Shown: piece by piece, positions 1-6,893 of the stretch | How the letters are laid out: each line of letters opens with the position of its first letter | Position numbering within the stretch: position 1 is the first letter of the stretch | DNA from: Eubacteriales bacterium | Lineage (GTDB): Bacteria > Bacillota > Clostridia > Oscillospirales > CAG-272 | Reading direction: 5' to 3' | Length of the DNA: 6,976 nt | NCBI GenBank assembly: GCA_028709565.1 | Contig: JAQVWU010000155.1 | Coordinates: forward strand, 1 to 6,976 | Position numbers and translations under genes: made by a program | The notes under the pieces: model-generated | What the model was told of the DNA's origin: nothing | The model's database searches: none | The model's input: the letters and a program-made list of their open reading frames with translations, nothing else

Positions 1-2111
1 ACACCGTTAAAAAGATCAGTGACATCTTCAGTTATAATCGTTTTTATCTCATCCGGAACCTGCGCGCTTGCCTTGACCGAAAAAACAGCGTTTTGAAACT
101 CAGCCACTATTTCATCGGTCAAATCGATTTTTTTACCGGGAAAATTTACAGCCATATGCTCCGGGAGTGCGGTATAAATCGCAGAACCGTTCATAAATAA
201 ATAGGTATAATTTTTTTGCGTTTCGCTCCAAGCGTTGAACCGGTTTTTCAGCGTGGGTATATAACTGTTAATATCGGTTCCATTCAGGAGGAATTTTACG
301 AATTCCCATGCGCCTTCACTCACCCTACTTTTTTTTGAAATTGCATAAAGATCATACGACTGTACAATCGCTCTTCCTCCATCTTTTGAGGGGTAGCCGA
401 GTATCACCGGCACATTGTCAATGCCGAATCTAACTTTAAGTGAAAGGTAATCTGCGATATTGCATATCGTCGCATTATATAGCAAATAGCGACCTTCTCG
501 ATAAGGATTATAATCGTTAAAATCCTCCGGCAACGTGGTTTTCTCGGGTAGATCCGAAAGATAACCGAATATATCCGAAAGCACATTACGGTCAAGCTCA
601 AAACTTCCGGAATTTATATCGATATAAGACAATACACCGGAGTACAAAAGGATTTCTGCCAGATTATCACGGTTCATTACCGGTAGAAGTTTCCCCTCTT
701 TTAACGAGGAGACAAAACGCATAAAAGCGGCGACGTCCCATATGGAATTCGGAAAATTTTCCTCTATCCCGATAAAGGTCTTCAATCTGAACCCGGGCGT
801 TATTACATACAACCCGCTGTTATAAACGAGCGAATCAAGAACGCAGGGAAAAAATTCTTCTCCCGACAATACCGGATCGTTTTCGATCAATTCGTACAAA
901 TCGAGGAAAACGCCCTTGTCAGCATATTTTTGAAAATCGCCGCTGAATACAACCACATCCGACACCCTACCGCCAAATATCATTTTATCAAAATCTGATA
1001 ACATTCGGGCGCTCTCTTCCGCAGTTTCGGAAAACACGGTCGCCTTTTCATCACAGATTGCAAAATATTTTTCGGAGACGGTGTTAAATTTATTAGCTGC
1101 GGCAGGTATCGTTCCCGCACCGGATTCGTAGTAGGAAACGCGGACGACGATTCTGCTTTTTGAACCGGAATCTGCCGCTTCAGACAGCATATAAAGACTT
1201 AATGCACCGCTGGGCATATCCCGATACATCATATAGAATTTTCCGCCATATAACTTCATATCAATAATGTGGTCTCGATCTATGCAGGAGTTTGTAAAGT
1301 TTATAAGCTGCTTCATACCGGGTTCCGCAGCGTAGATACCATGCTTGTTCATAAAAAGCAGCGTGCTCCCACCGTCAGGCATGAATATATTTTCCGCCGT
1401 TTTTATATACTCCTCATTTTGCGTGTTTATTTTTTCAATCGTGCCATCTGTAAATGTAAAGAGCAAATTTTCGCCGAATTTATTTGATATCAGGAGGCGC
1501 GGTTCCTGCTCATTCGCAGTCATGCAGACTAACTCGCCGAGTTCTGCAAACTCGCAGACAACATCATAGCTTTTCGTGTTTGTATCTATCCTAACAAGCT
1601 TATCGAAGCACGCTAGGTATACACTTTCATCGTCCGACCGAAGGTATACTCTTTCATCTTCATACAAGTTAACCGGAAGAATGATGGAAGCCTCAGCATG
1701 CCCTTCACGGGACAACAAGCGGAGGCTATATACCATTTTAGAAGTGAGGTTGTCAAGCCTTCCGACAAACACCGCATAACCGGTTGGAGTCATGCAAAAT
1801 CCGAGCGCCGATTCTGTGATCTCTGTTTCAATATACTCAGCTTCCTGTGTTTCGATATTGATGATTGCGACCGTTGGCTTGCTTACAGGGCTATCAGGAT
1901 CGTTGACTCTGCCGGGCACATAAATTTTTCCGTCACCAATATCGAAGCTGTCCGAGGTTAAAAAGCGTTCGTCGATTACAAACAGCTGCTTTTCGAATAC
2001 AGATTCCAAAATAATCGTTTCGATTTCGTCCGATTGCTTCTCGCAGCCGAAAAGACAGGCTGTCAGAGCTGCGGTAAATAGGATGATCAAATACGATTTA
2101 CAGAATCTCAT
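1..2111 (-). CDS. Lipoprotein with propeller-like N-terminal region fused to an extracellular solute-binding domain (3' end cut by the window edge)
   Basis: The frame is open from an ATG at 2111 to the left edge (703 complete codons, no stop). The start has a GGGAGG ribosome binding site at 2119-2124, 7 bases away, and lies 15 bases after the permease stop, so the two are probably co-translated. Residues 1-23 form a lipoprotein signal (charged start, hydrophobic stretch, lipobox LFGC with Cys23). Residues about 40-310 are short beta-rich repeats such as DGKIYVPG, GYAVFVG, ERVYLRSDD and VRIDTNTKSYD, suggesting propeller-like blades. From about residue 315 it reads like a family 1 ABC solute-binding protein: RIVVRVSYYESGAG, then SDVVVFSGDFQKYADKG with FLDLYELIENDP near residue 395, and YAISKKS followed by AWEFVKFLL near 590-608. 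The visible end, DEIKTIITEDVTDLFNG, resembles the last helix of such proteins, so perhaps 20-25 residues are missing. It is probably anchored on the outer face of the membrane. The ligand is unknown, and no MalF/MalG-type sugar permease is present in the window. Confidence 0.85.
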   Translation of the reverse strand, partial: MRFCKSYLIILFTAALTACLFGCEKQSDEIETIILESVFEKQLFVIDERFLTSDSFDIGDGKIYVPGRVNDPDSPVSKPTVAIINIETQEAEYIETEITESALGFCMTPTGYAVFVGRLDNLTSKMVYSLRLLSREGHAEASIILPVNLYEDERVYLRSDDESVYLACFDKLVRIDTNTKSYDVVCEFAELGELVCMTANEQEPRLLISNKFGENLLFTFTDGTIEKINTQNEEYIKTAENIFMPDGGSTLLFMNKHGIYAAEPGMKQLINFTNSCIDRDHIIDMKLYGGKFYMMYRDMPSGALSLYMLSEAADSGSKSRIVVRVSYYESGAGTIPAAANKFNTVSEKYFAICDEKATVFSETAEESARMLSDFDKMIFGGRVSDVVVFSGDFQKYADKGVFLDLYELIENDPVLSGEEFFPCVLDSLVYNSGLYVITPGFRLKTFIGIEENFPNSIWDVAAFMRFVSSLKEGKLLPVMNRDNLAEILLYSGVLSYIDINSGSFELDRNVLSDIFGYLSDLPEKTTLPEDFNDYNPYREGRYLLYNATICNIADYLSLKVRFGIDNVPVILGYPSKDGGRAIVQSYDLYAISKKSRVSEGAWEFVKFLLNGTDINSYIPTLKNRFNAWSETQKNYTYLFMNGSAIYTALPEHMAVNFPGKKIDLTDEIVAEFQNAVFSVKASAQVPDEIKTIITEDVTDLFNG

Positions 2112-2126
2112 CTTCCTTCCTCCCTT

Positions 2127-4241
2127 TTATAACCATCTCCGGCAAGTGATACGCACCGACAGCATTGCAGCTGCCAATGCCGAAAGCGTTAAAATATTAT
2201 AATACAACGACATTATTTTCACTGTCTCTCCGATGACAAGCTGGAAAAGCAGCAGAATTGATATTCCGCATATCACCGCGGCAAGCCGATTTTTTATTAT
2301 ATATGAAAGTCCTGCGAATAGGAATGAAAACGCCGCAAGCCCGAGTATTTTACTCAATTCTTCAAGAATAAACATCCCGATTATTGTGAAATTCTTTGGA
2401 GTTTTGGCAAAAATCATAAGCGAGTCTGCGCTCGCACGCATAAGCGGCAGCGGGTAACTCGACATAATCGACAAAATCGAGACGCTCTCTGATATCGCCG
2501 ACAGAACGAGACAGCAGAGTGCGAGGACACATAACTTATTTCGGAGTGTTTCCCGGCGTCCTCTTTTCGTCGTACGCAGTATTACATCAAAGCCATATGC
2601 CGATGAGCGATACTCACATTCAATCATGAATATGCCGACTGATACCAGCAGTGCAGCAATATATGCCGAAAGGTCGATATCACGTAAAAACAGCTCGTTC
2701 CAACCAGTGTCGTAAACAAAACCGGCATCCTGTCTTTTAGAGAGATATTTGTCATAGGTCTCCACGCGTCGAAACGCGTCCCGCTTGATCACAGCGTCGG
2801 CACATTCGGTCAAGATCCCGTCATATTCTTCAAGATTGATTATGCCAGCGGAAAAATCCTTACCGGCGTTATACCAAAGTTCTTTTTTCTTTTCGAGTAT
2901 ACCGGCGGTAACATAAATGTCCTCAGTTTTTAAGCTTGTTTGAAGGCTTTCTGCGACCGTATCACCGGAATAATATTCTATATACCCATGATAAGCCAGT
3001 TCATTTGCCGACAGCTCAGAAACTTGCGATGTAATTGCACTATAGACACTCACTATGATGGCAAATGTAATTATAACCCACACGCCGGTGGAATATATAC
3101 ACTTGTAAAGTTCGTGAACAAAGAGCGGCTTCGATATTACTCGCGGCTTTGATTTTTTTGTTATGTTGATAGAATAATTGTCTGACGCCGAAACATATAC
3201 GTGTTTTTTTTCGGGAACCCTCTGATTTTTTGTGATATTTACCGGGTCGATGAAAATATAGGTCGTGAAAAGCGTTGCGAGAAGAATTAAAGAAGCCGCG
3301 TATACAACCGGAATGGCGGGATACAGTCTGTTTCCAATAGCGACAGCTGCATAACTCGAAAAAAGCGGCGAAACGCAAAAAAGCTTGTAAATACCGATAT
3401 AATTCGTAACGCTGAATATTGAGGCCGGACTAATGAGCGATGCTGCTACGCTGAGGAAACCGATGACAACCGAAAATCCGCAGCAGAAAATCATGTTTTC
3501 GGAAGATCTGATTATGAAAAGGCATATAAATATATAAAGCGCCGTCATCAATGATTTCGTAAGATACGTTACCATGAGATACTGCGCGATGTTCATAGGG
3601 TAAGGACAGAGTGCCATGCCAGGCAGCGTCTGTACCGGAGCATTAAAAGATAAGCGTTCACCGAAAACAAGAAATTCGATAAAAATGAAAAAGCCGGTGC
3701 ATGTAAAAGTAAAAATCAACAAAGCCGTTTGCCTGGCGATATTCAAGTAATTTCGCCCACGCTTTGTCGTGCGGACAAGAAGCGGAAGACCAAGCGCAGA
3801 GTCCTCTGTGTATATCGTTGCAGCAAAAAGCACTGCTGCAGCGGCGATGAATGCAGCATCGAAATTATATAAAAAGAACCTCGAGGATGTGAAATTGCCG
3901 TCCGGAAATTCGATCGATTCACGCAGACTGTTGTAGATTGTTATAATATTTTGGTCGTATTCTGCAAAAAGACCTTGAGCATGTTTGAGGTCGTGTTCCG
4001 CGATGCTGTAAACGAACGAAATATTATCGTAAAACTCTTCAGCATTTTCGACTGTATCTGTTATACTCTGACGATTATACGCACCATCTTTGCCAAACAT
4101 TTCACCGTATTCGGTAACCGGAACGATTTCCAGAGCGAAATACATCGACACGAGGTTGAGACATAATAATAGTGCGAGTAATGCAAGCTTCCTCCCATCC
4201 GAAAAAAAACGGTAATAAATATAACCCAGAAGCTTAATCAT
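2127..4241 (-). CDS. Polytopic membrane protein resembling two fused ABC-2-type permease halves
   Basis: 704 residues with about 12 predicted membrane segments in two sets of six. Half 1: about 17-37, 127-144, 171-194, 229-245, 251-271, 309-331. Half 2: about 387-404, 523-541, 568-593, 619-648, 652-671, 678-698. Each half has one membrane segment, a large hydrophilic loop of about 90-120 residues (presumably extracellular), a second segment, then a cytoplasmic stretch carrying SA-x-G-x4-[VL]-RTTKRGR, at 148-163 and 547-562. A Leu-Arg-Thr-Thr-(Lys)-Arg-Gly-Arg stretch at this place is typical of bacterial ABC-2 permeases and probably lies near the ATPase contact. The ATG overlaps the upstream lipoprotein stop (ATGA, 4238-4241); I see no strong ribosome binding site, so initiation probably depends on translational coupling. 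Its stop lies 15 bases before the solute-binding lipoprotein. The protein has no nucleotide-binding domain and no ATPase gene is in the window. Export of a peptide or lipid, or a mechanical role, are both possible; the substrate is not shown. Confidence 0.75.
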   Translation of the reverse strand: MIKLLGYIYYRFFSDGRKLALLALLLCLNLVSMYFALEIVPVTEYGEMFGKDGAYNRQSITDTVENAEEFYDNISFVYSIAEHDLKHAQGLFAEYDQNIITIYNSLRESIEFPDGNFTSSRFFLYNFDAAFIAAAAVLFAATIYTEDSALGLPLLVRTTKRGRNYLNIARQTALLIFTFTCTGFFIFIEFLVFGERLSFNAPVQTLPGMALCPYPMNIAQYLMVTYLTKSLMTALYIFICLFIIRSSENMIFCCGFSVVIGFLSVAASLISPASIFSVTNYIGIYKLFCVSPLFSSYAAVAIGNRLYPAIPVVYAASLILLATLFTTYIFIDPVNITKNQRVPEKKHVYVSASDNYSINITKKSKPRVISKPLFVHELYKCIYSTGVWVIITFAIIVSVYSAITSQVSELSANELAYHGYIEYYSGDTVAESLQTSLKTEDIYVTAGILEKKKELWYNAGKDFSAGIINLEEYDGILTECADAVIKRDAFRRVETYDKYLSKRQDAGFVYDTGWNELFLRDIDLSAYIAALLVSVGIFMIECEYRSSAYGFDVILRTTKRGRRETLRNKLCVLALCCLVLSAISESVSILSIMSSYPLPLMRASADSLMIFAKTPKNFTIIGMFILEELSKILGLAAFSFLFAGLSYIIKNRLAAVICGISILLLFQLVIGETVKIMSLYYNILTLSALAAAMLSVRITCRRWL

Positions 4242-5521
4242 GAGAATATAACATATTCAGATTCTAATCTGTTTATCTGTCCGTCAGCAATGGATATCGC
4301 AGTCACTCCCGTGAGCATTCCCTTCTTCGCTCCATCCGAGTATGATTCCTTTAAATGAGTGAAAACATACCCATCATAAACTGCAAAAGTTTCGCCAAGA
4401 TAACAACCCTCTTCGGTAAGCTTTTCACACATCGGAAGCGGGTTGCCGACTTTTTTACCCGCTTTATCAAGATCGATAGAGTAGATTGTATTACCGTTCA
4501 TTATTATGATCATTTTGTTTTTTATCACCCGCTTTCCGTCTTCGCCGGTCTGCGGAAAATCCCAATCAAATGCTTCAACGGGAGAGTATTTCGAATAATA
4601 AAGTTTATTATTATATATACAAAACCATGTGACTTCATCATACAATTCCTCGGAGATCTTATTATCAATGTCCAGAGAGTATAATATTCCATAATCATTG
4701 CCGCTCTCTTTAGTCAGATAGAATATTTTATCATAAATGACTTCATATGTGATAACATTTTTGTTTGATACAAGTTCAACGACATTTTGGAAATTAACGT
4801 CACAACGGCAAAGATTGTAGTAAACATCAATATAATAAATATATCCGGCATGTCCGGCAGCTTGAAGAAATGATTCTTTTGAGTTGCGTTCTCCGATCTT
4901 TTCCAGGCTTTTTTCTGCTATATCGTATCTGTGAAGTAATAGCGTTGAAAGCTGCATACCGGAATCGGTATGTCCATCAATTCTGATGACATAAAAGTAA
5001 ACAAACCGCCCAAGCCTTGCGATAAGCTGTCCGCCATTTACAAATTCGCCAATCACCGTATATTTACCGGAGGATGTATCATATTCGATGAATTTGTTCT
5101 TTTTTTCATCGTCACCTGAAATTAATAAATACAATTTCCCATTCGCTTCAATAACACTATCGCTTGTCAATGCCGCGTAAGAAATGCACGGCAACTTTGT
5201 GTGACTGCATAGTGGATCCCGGCAAAGCGGATACGTTGAAATCGTTCTGTTTTCATTGATATATGAACGTTTCCATGATGCAAAAAATGAATATACCGTA
5301 TTTTTAGTCGGGTATACCTTTGTTCGCTTATATGCCGGTGTGGACATATCCTCATCAAATACGCCATCTTTATACAATTCATCATAAGCATAATTTCTTA
5401 AATAATAATCAGTATTTCCGTCGTTAGTTTGCGGTATACGACTATCATCCTTTTGGCATCCGACTAGCTGCATAATGATGATAATCAGAGAAAAAGTTAT
5501 GAATATGCGAATATTTTTCAT
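4238..5521 (-). CDS. Propeller-like surface lipoprotein with a Cys/His cluster
   Basis: 427 residues, first gene of the three-gene operon. Residues 1-22 form a lipoprotein signal peptide (MKNIRIFITF, an Ile-rich core, lipobox LVGC with Cys22), so it should be anchored on the outer face of the membrane. After a polar linker, the body has repeated beta-strand pairs typical of a propeller: ANGKLYLLISG (126-136), GRFVYFYVI (171-179), GYIYYIDVYYNLCRCD (226-241), DKIFYLT (264-270), NNKLYYSKY (304-312), GNTIYSIDLDK (343-353), DGYVFTHL (383-390). Cys100, Cys105, His107 and Cys112 form C-x4-C-x-H-x4-C in a PLCxxPLCSH context; similar PxCxH...C stretches are familiar from clostridial propeller lipoproteins (DUF5050-like), which I recall but could not search. 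A weak AAGGA lies about 10-12 bases before the ATG. The stop overlaps the permease start, implying coupled production. A sensor, ligand receptor or assembly partner of the permease are all plausible; no catalytic motif is visible. Confidence 0.78.
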   Translation of the reverse strand: MKNIRIFITFSLIIIIMQLVGCQKDDSRIPQTNDGNTDYYLRNYAYDELYKDGVFDEDMSTPAYKRTKVYPTKNTVYSFFASWKRSYINENRTISTYPLCRDPLCSHTKLPCISYAALTSDSVIEANGKLYLLISGDDEKKNKFIEYDTSSGKYTVIGEFVNGGQLIARLGRFVYFYVIRIDGHTDSGMQLSTLLLHRYDIAEKSLEKIGERNSKESFLQAAGHAGYIYYIDVYYNLCRCDVNFQNVVELVSNKNVITYEVIYDKIFYLTKESGNDYGILYSLDIDNKISEELYDEVTWFCIYNNKLYYSKYSPVEAFDWDFPQTGEDGKRVIKNKMIIIMNGNTIYSIDLDKAGKKVGNPLPMCEKLTEEGCYLGETFAVYDGYVFTHLKESYSDGAKKGMLTGVTAISIADGQINRLESEYVIFS

Positions 5522-5568
5522 GGCGACTAATTCCTTATTGATGTTATTAACATAATTATGTAAAGAAT

Positions 5569-5596
5569 ATTATCACAAAGGGTGAAAGCAAAACAA
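5569..5596 (-). promoter_or_regulatory. Possible operon promoter with extended -10
   Basis: On the minus strand, TGTGATAAT (GATAAT at 5569-5574 with TG one base upstream) resembles an extended -10 element and would place a transcript start near 5563, about 40 bases before the lipoprotein ATG at 5521. The -35 candidate TTGTTT (5591-5596, 16-base spacer) is poor and lies in the loop of the hairpin at 5576-5610. Without it the operon would depend on read-through from the small secreted-protein gene. Confidence 0.35.
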
Positions 5597-5610
5597 GCTT
5601 TCACCCTTTG
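5576..5610 (-). terminator. Hairpin after the small secreted-protein gene, probable terminator or attenuator
   Basis: A perfect 14-bp inverted repeat: CAAAGGGTGAAAGC at 5576-5589 and its complement at 5597-5610, with a 7-base A/C loop on the plus strand (TTGTTTT on the minus strand). It starts 10 bases after the stop codon of the gene ending at 5621. On the minus strand the 3' arm is followed by TGATAATATTC, not a run of T, so it may be a leaky terminator or mRNA-stabilising hairpin letting some transcription into the downstream operon. No T-run follows on the plus strand either. Confidence 0.65.
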
Positions 5611-5620
5611 TAATTACTGG

Positions 5621-5977
5621 TTAGGGATACTCTTCGTAGTAGACGTAAGGATAACCTTGTACAGAGCTTCGGATGGTTTTATATGTAACTGCTATTGACG
5701 CATTACCTTTTACAAGCTCTACATATTGCTTGTATCCATCCCAACCACCGTCAATCAAATTTCCATTACCGTCATATAAATAAATTGCAGCGTATGCATC
5801 ACTTCCGACGTTATCGGTAACTTTTAACGTATAAACTCGCCCCATACTAGAACTTGTTAATACAGAGGTTCCAACAACATTGCCATATCCGTCGTAAATG
5901 TTCAAAGCATTGATAGATATAGCTGAAAATGCACAAACGATGGCAGCGCAAACGAGAATCGATATGAATCGTTTCAC
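5621..5977 (-). CDS. Small secreted protein with two YDGxGN motifs
   Basis: 118 residues from a GTG start at 5977. The open frame runs up to an ATG at 6121, but GTG is preferred: it has AAAGGAGG 7 bases upstream and is followed at once by a classic signal peptide (VKRFIS, a hydrophobic core of Ile/Leu/Val/Ala/Cys at 4-20, likely cleavage after INA, residue 24). The 48 residues the longer start would add are polar, Cys- and Tyr-rich and would bury the signal inside the protein. The mature part is about 94 residues, rich in Tyr, Gly and Val, with IYDGYGNVVG at 27-36 and LYDGNGNLIDG at 67-77, suggesting two similar beta-hairpins in a small beta-sandwich. There is no lipobox, sortase motif or mature Cys. 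The C-terminus, YPYVYYEEYP, is strikingly Tyr/Pro-rich. No family was recognised. It lies upstream of the lipoprotein/permease operon in the same orientation, separated by the hairpin at 5576-5610, so it could be a separately transcribed extracellular partner or simply a neighbour. Confidence 0.75.
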   Translation of the reverse strand: MKRFISILVCAAIVCAFSAISINALNIYDGYGNVVGTSVLTSSSMGRVYTLKVTDNVGSDAYAAIYLYDGNGNLIDGGWDGYKQYVELVKGNASIAVTYKTIRSSVQGYPYVYYEEYP

Positions 5978-5984
5978 GAGATAA

Positions 5985-5992
5985 CCTCCTTT
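5985..5992 (-). promoter_or_regulatory. Strong ribosome binding site that fixes the GTG start
   Basis: The minus strand reads AAAGGAGG here, a near-perfect complement of the 16S rRNA 3' end, 7 bases before the GTG at 5977-5975. No comparable site precedes the in-frame ATG at 6121, so this decides the start of the small secreted protein. Confidence 0.85.
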
Positions 5993-6005
5993 ACTATTAT
6001 TTGGT

Positions 6006-6014
6006 ATTGTATCA
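6006..6014 (-). promoter_or_regulatory. Extended -10 element before the small secreted-protein gene
   Basis: The minus strand reads TGATACAAT, matching TGn-TATAAT with one mismatch. It predicts a transcript start near 5999, giving a leader of about 22 bases containing the strong ribosome binding site. The -35 region at the expected distance (AGCGGT) is poor, as can be tolerated with an extended -10. Confidence 0.5.
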
Positions 6015-6094
6015 TATTTTGTTTCGTAACCGCTGATACATTCACAGTTTTCTTTTCGGAATACAGTTGAACAACGATGCGCATTCGCAATTCT

Positions 6095-6122
6095 ACTATA
6101 TCGAAACGCGTATTTATGCAAA
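6095..6122 (-). promoter_or_regulatory. Possible second, upstream promoter for the small secreted-protein gene
   Basis: On the minus strand, TTTGCA (6117-6122), a 16-base spacer and TATAGT (6095-6100) fit a sigma-A promoter with matches at 4 and 5 of 6 bases. It would start transcription near 6088, giving a leader of about 110 bases. A TTGATCAA palindrome (6127-6134) lies just upstream of its -35. Confidence 0.35.
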
Positions 6123-6256
6123 AGCTTTGATCAATAGCTTATACATCAAATGTTTCTAATTCCAGTTAAAAACCTCGTTTAAGATTGTATTTATCGATAA
6201 GGATTAATAAAATTATTATTTTATAAACTTATTGTACCGATATTTCAATTTTAAGC

Positions 6257-6571
6257 TTAATAATTTTTTTCTGATGTAATAAAACTTTCGTCCTCTAGTA
6301 GACTGCCAGAAGATGAATCGTAAACTTTTACATTGACAACTACTCTGTATGTTCCTCGTTCTACATATCGTTTGCCCGTTTTTGTTATACTGGCTATCCC
6401 AAAACCAGTGTTTGTCCAAAAAGCAACCTCGTACCAATCACCATTAATATTATGCTCCAAGGTAACATTCAAATCTGTCTTTGTATAGCTATTCGAAGGT
6501 TTTACGGAGCCCGTACAATTAGTTAATCCGCTTGTATTAATGGATAAAAAGTGAAATAATAGATATTGGGC
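6257..6571 (-). pseudogene. Small secreted-protein remnant, 5' part (start and signal peptide) missing
   Basis: The frame ending at 6257 is open back to a TGA at 6572-6574. The readable protein has TNCTGSV, then VTLEHNINGDWYEV, SITKTGKRYVERGTYRV, and a tail ending in LEDESFITSEKNY. This alternation (CTG...Leu-x-His/Lys...GxWxxV...Lys-x-Y-x-V-x-x-GTYRV-x-V...E...S) matches, from memory, the mature domain of small secreted beta-sandwich proteins of clostridia, which normally follow a cleavable signal peptide. Here none is present: the stretch before the domain (AQYLLFHFLSI...) has no ATG or GTG, no ribosome binding site, and is closed by the TGA; the only possible start is a TTG at 6472 inside the domain. 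Neighbouring frames upstream also show no signal peptide. The C-terminal end looks complete. A good promoter points at it from 6683-6711, suggesting an internal deletion rather than loss of the whole locus. The alternative is a cytoplasmic 71-residue protein from TTG 6472, which I think unlikely. Confidence 0.55.
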
Positions 6572-6682
6572 TCAGGAAGTGCCATATTGGGTGATAAAGC
6601 TTATGGAACAGTTGATATAATAACTATTCAGCGGATGATGCTGTCTTTTATGGTATTTAATGTTTTTATTTTGAATAACCCT

Positions 6683-6711
6683 ACTATATCAATCATTTAA
6701 TTATTTGTCAA
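6683..6711 (-). promoter_or_regulatory. Near-consensus sigma-A promoter driving the remnant
   Basis: The minus strand has a perfect -35 TTGACA (6706-6711), a 17-base spacer and -10 TATAGT (6683-6688) preceded by TGA, giving an extended -10. The predicted start is near 6676, about 100 bases before the open part of the secreted-protein remnant. Confidence 0.8.
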
Positions 6712-6736
6712 GTATTTTTTATTAATTAATTATATA

Positions 6737-6755
6737 TTTACAATTAATTTACAAT
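6737..6755. repeat. Direct repeat TTTACAAT, 11-base period
   Basis: TTTACAAT occurs at 6737-6744 and 6748-6755, one helical turn apart; the second copy contains the -35 of the plus-strand promoter. It could be a regulator site, but the region is so AT-rich that chance similarity is possible. Confidence 0.45.
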
Positions 6756-6776
6756 GTTTCGACAGTATCTTATAAT
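6748..6776 (+). promoter_or_regulatory. Near-consensus sigma-A promoter pointing right
   Basis: TTTACA (6748-6753), exactly 17 bases, then a perfect TATAAT (6771-6776). The start would be near 6783, at the boundary where the sequence becomes GC-richer and structured. It is divergent from the minus-strand promoter at 6683-6711, with the two -35 boxes about 36 bases apart. Confidence 0.7.
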
Positions 6777-6783
6777 ATAGTTA

Positions 6784-6802
6784 CTAAGCGCGAACCTAAG
6801 CG
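6784..6802. repeat. Direct repeat CTAAGCG, 12-base period
   Basis: CTAAGCG occurs at 6784-6790 and 6796-6802, directly at the predicted start of the rightward transcript. A related pattern, CCCTAA, occurs at 6955-6960 and 6969-6974 flanking a GCGCGC tract. It may be an operator or part of RNA structure. Confidence 0.4.
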
Positions 6803-6893
6803 AAAGATTAACGCGCATTGACTTAACGGTATGCGCGTGCGGCGTATCAAAATCGTTTTTAACTGCATTGGCGAGTTTTACCTACCGGAACAA

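Noticed and set aside
1269..1961. Plus-strand open frames opposite the solute-binding gene
   Set aside because: They are shadows of a long minus-strand gene with a clear lipoprotein start, ribosome binding site and family features; none has its own ribosome binding site or recognisable product.
3040..3378. A 112-residue minus-strand frame inside the permease gene
   Set aside because: It lies wholly within the permease in another frame and shows no domain features; the permease frame has a continuous membrane-protein pattern.
5978..6121. N-terminal extension giving a 166-residue protein from an ATG at 6121
   Set aside because: No ribosome binding site precedes that ATG, the extension would bury a clear signal peptide, and the strong AAAGGAGG with a GTG at 5977 explains the start better.
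6121..6140. Palindrome-like AAGCT...AGCTT around TGATCA as an operator
   Set aside because: The outer arms and the TTGATCAA core do not share the same centre, so it is not a true dyad.
6207..6224. Inverted repeat ATAAAAT/ATTTTAT after the secreted-protein remnant as a terminator
   Set aside because: It is made only of A/T pairs in an A/T-rich region and no T-run follows on the minus strand; chance is a sufficient explanation.
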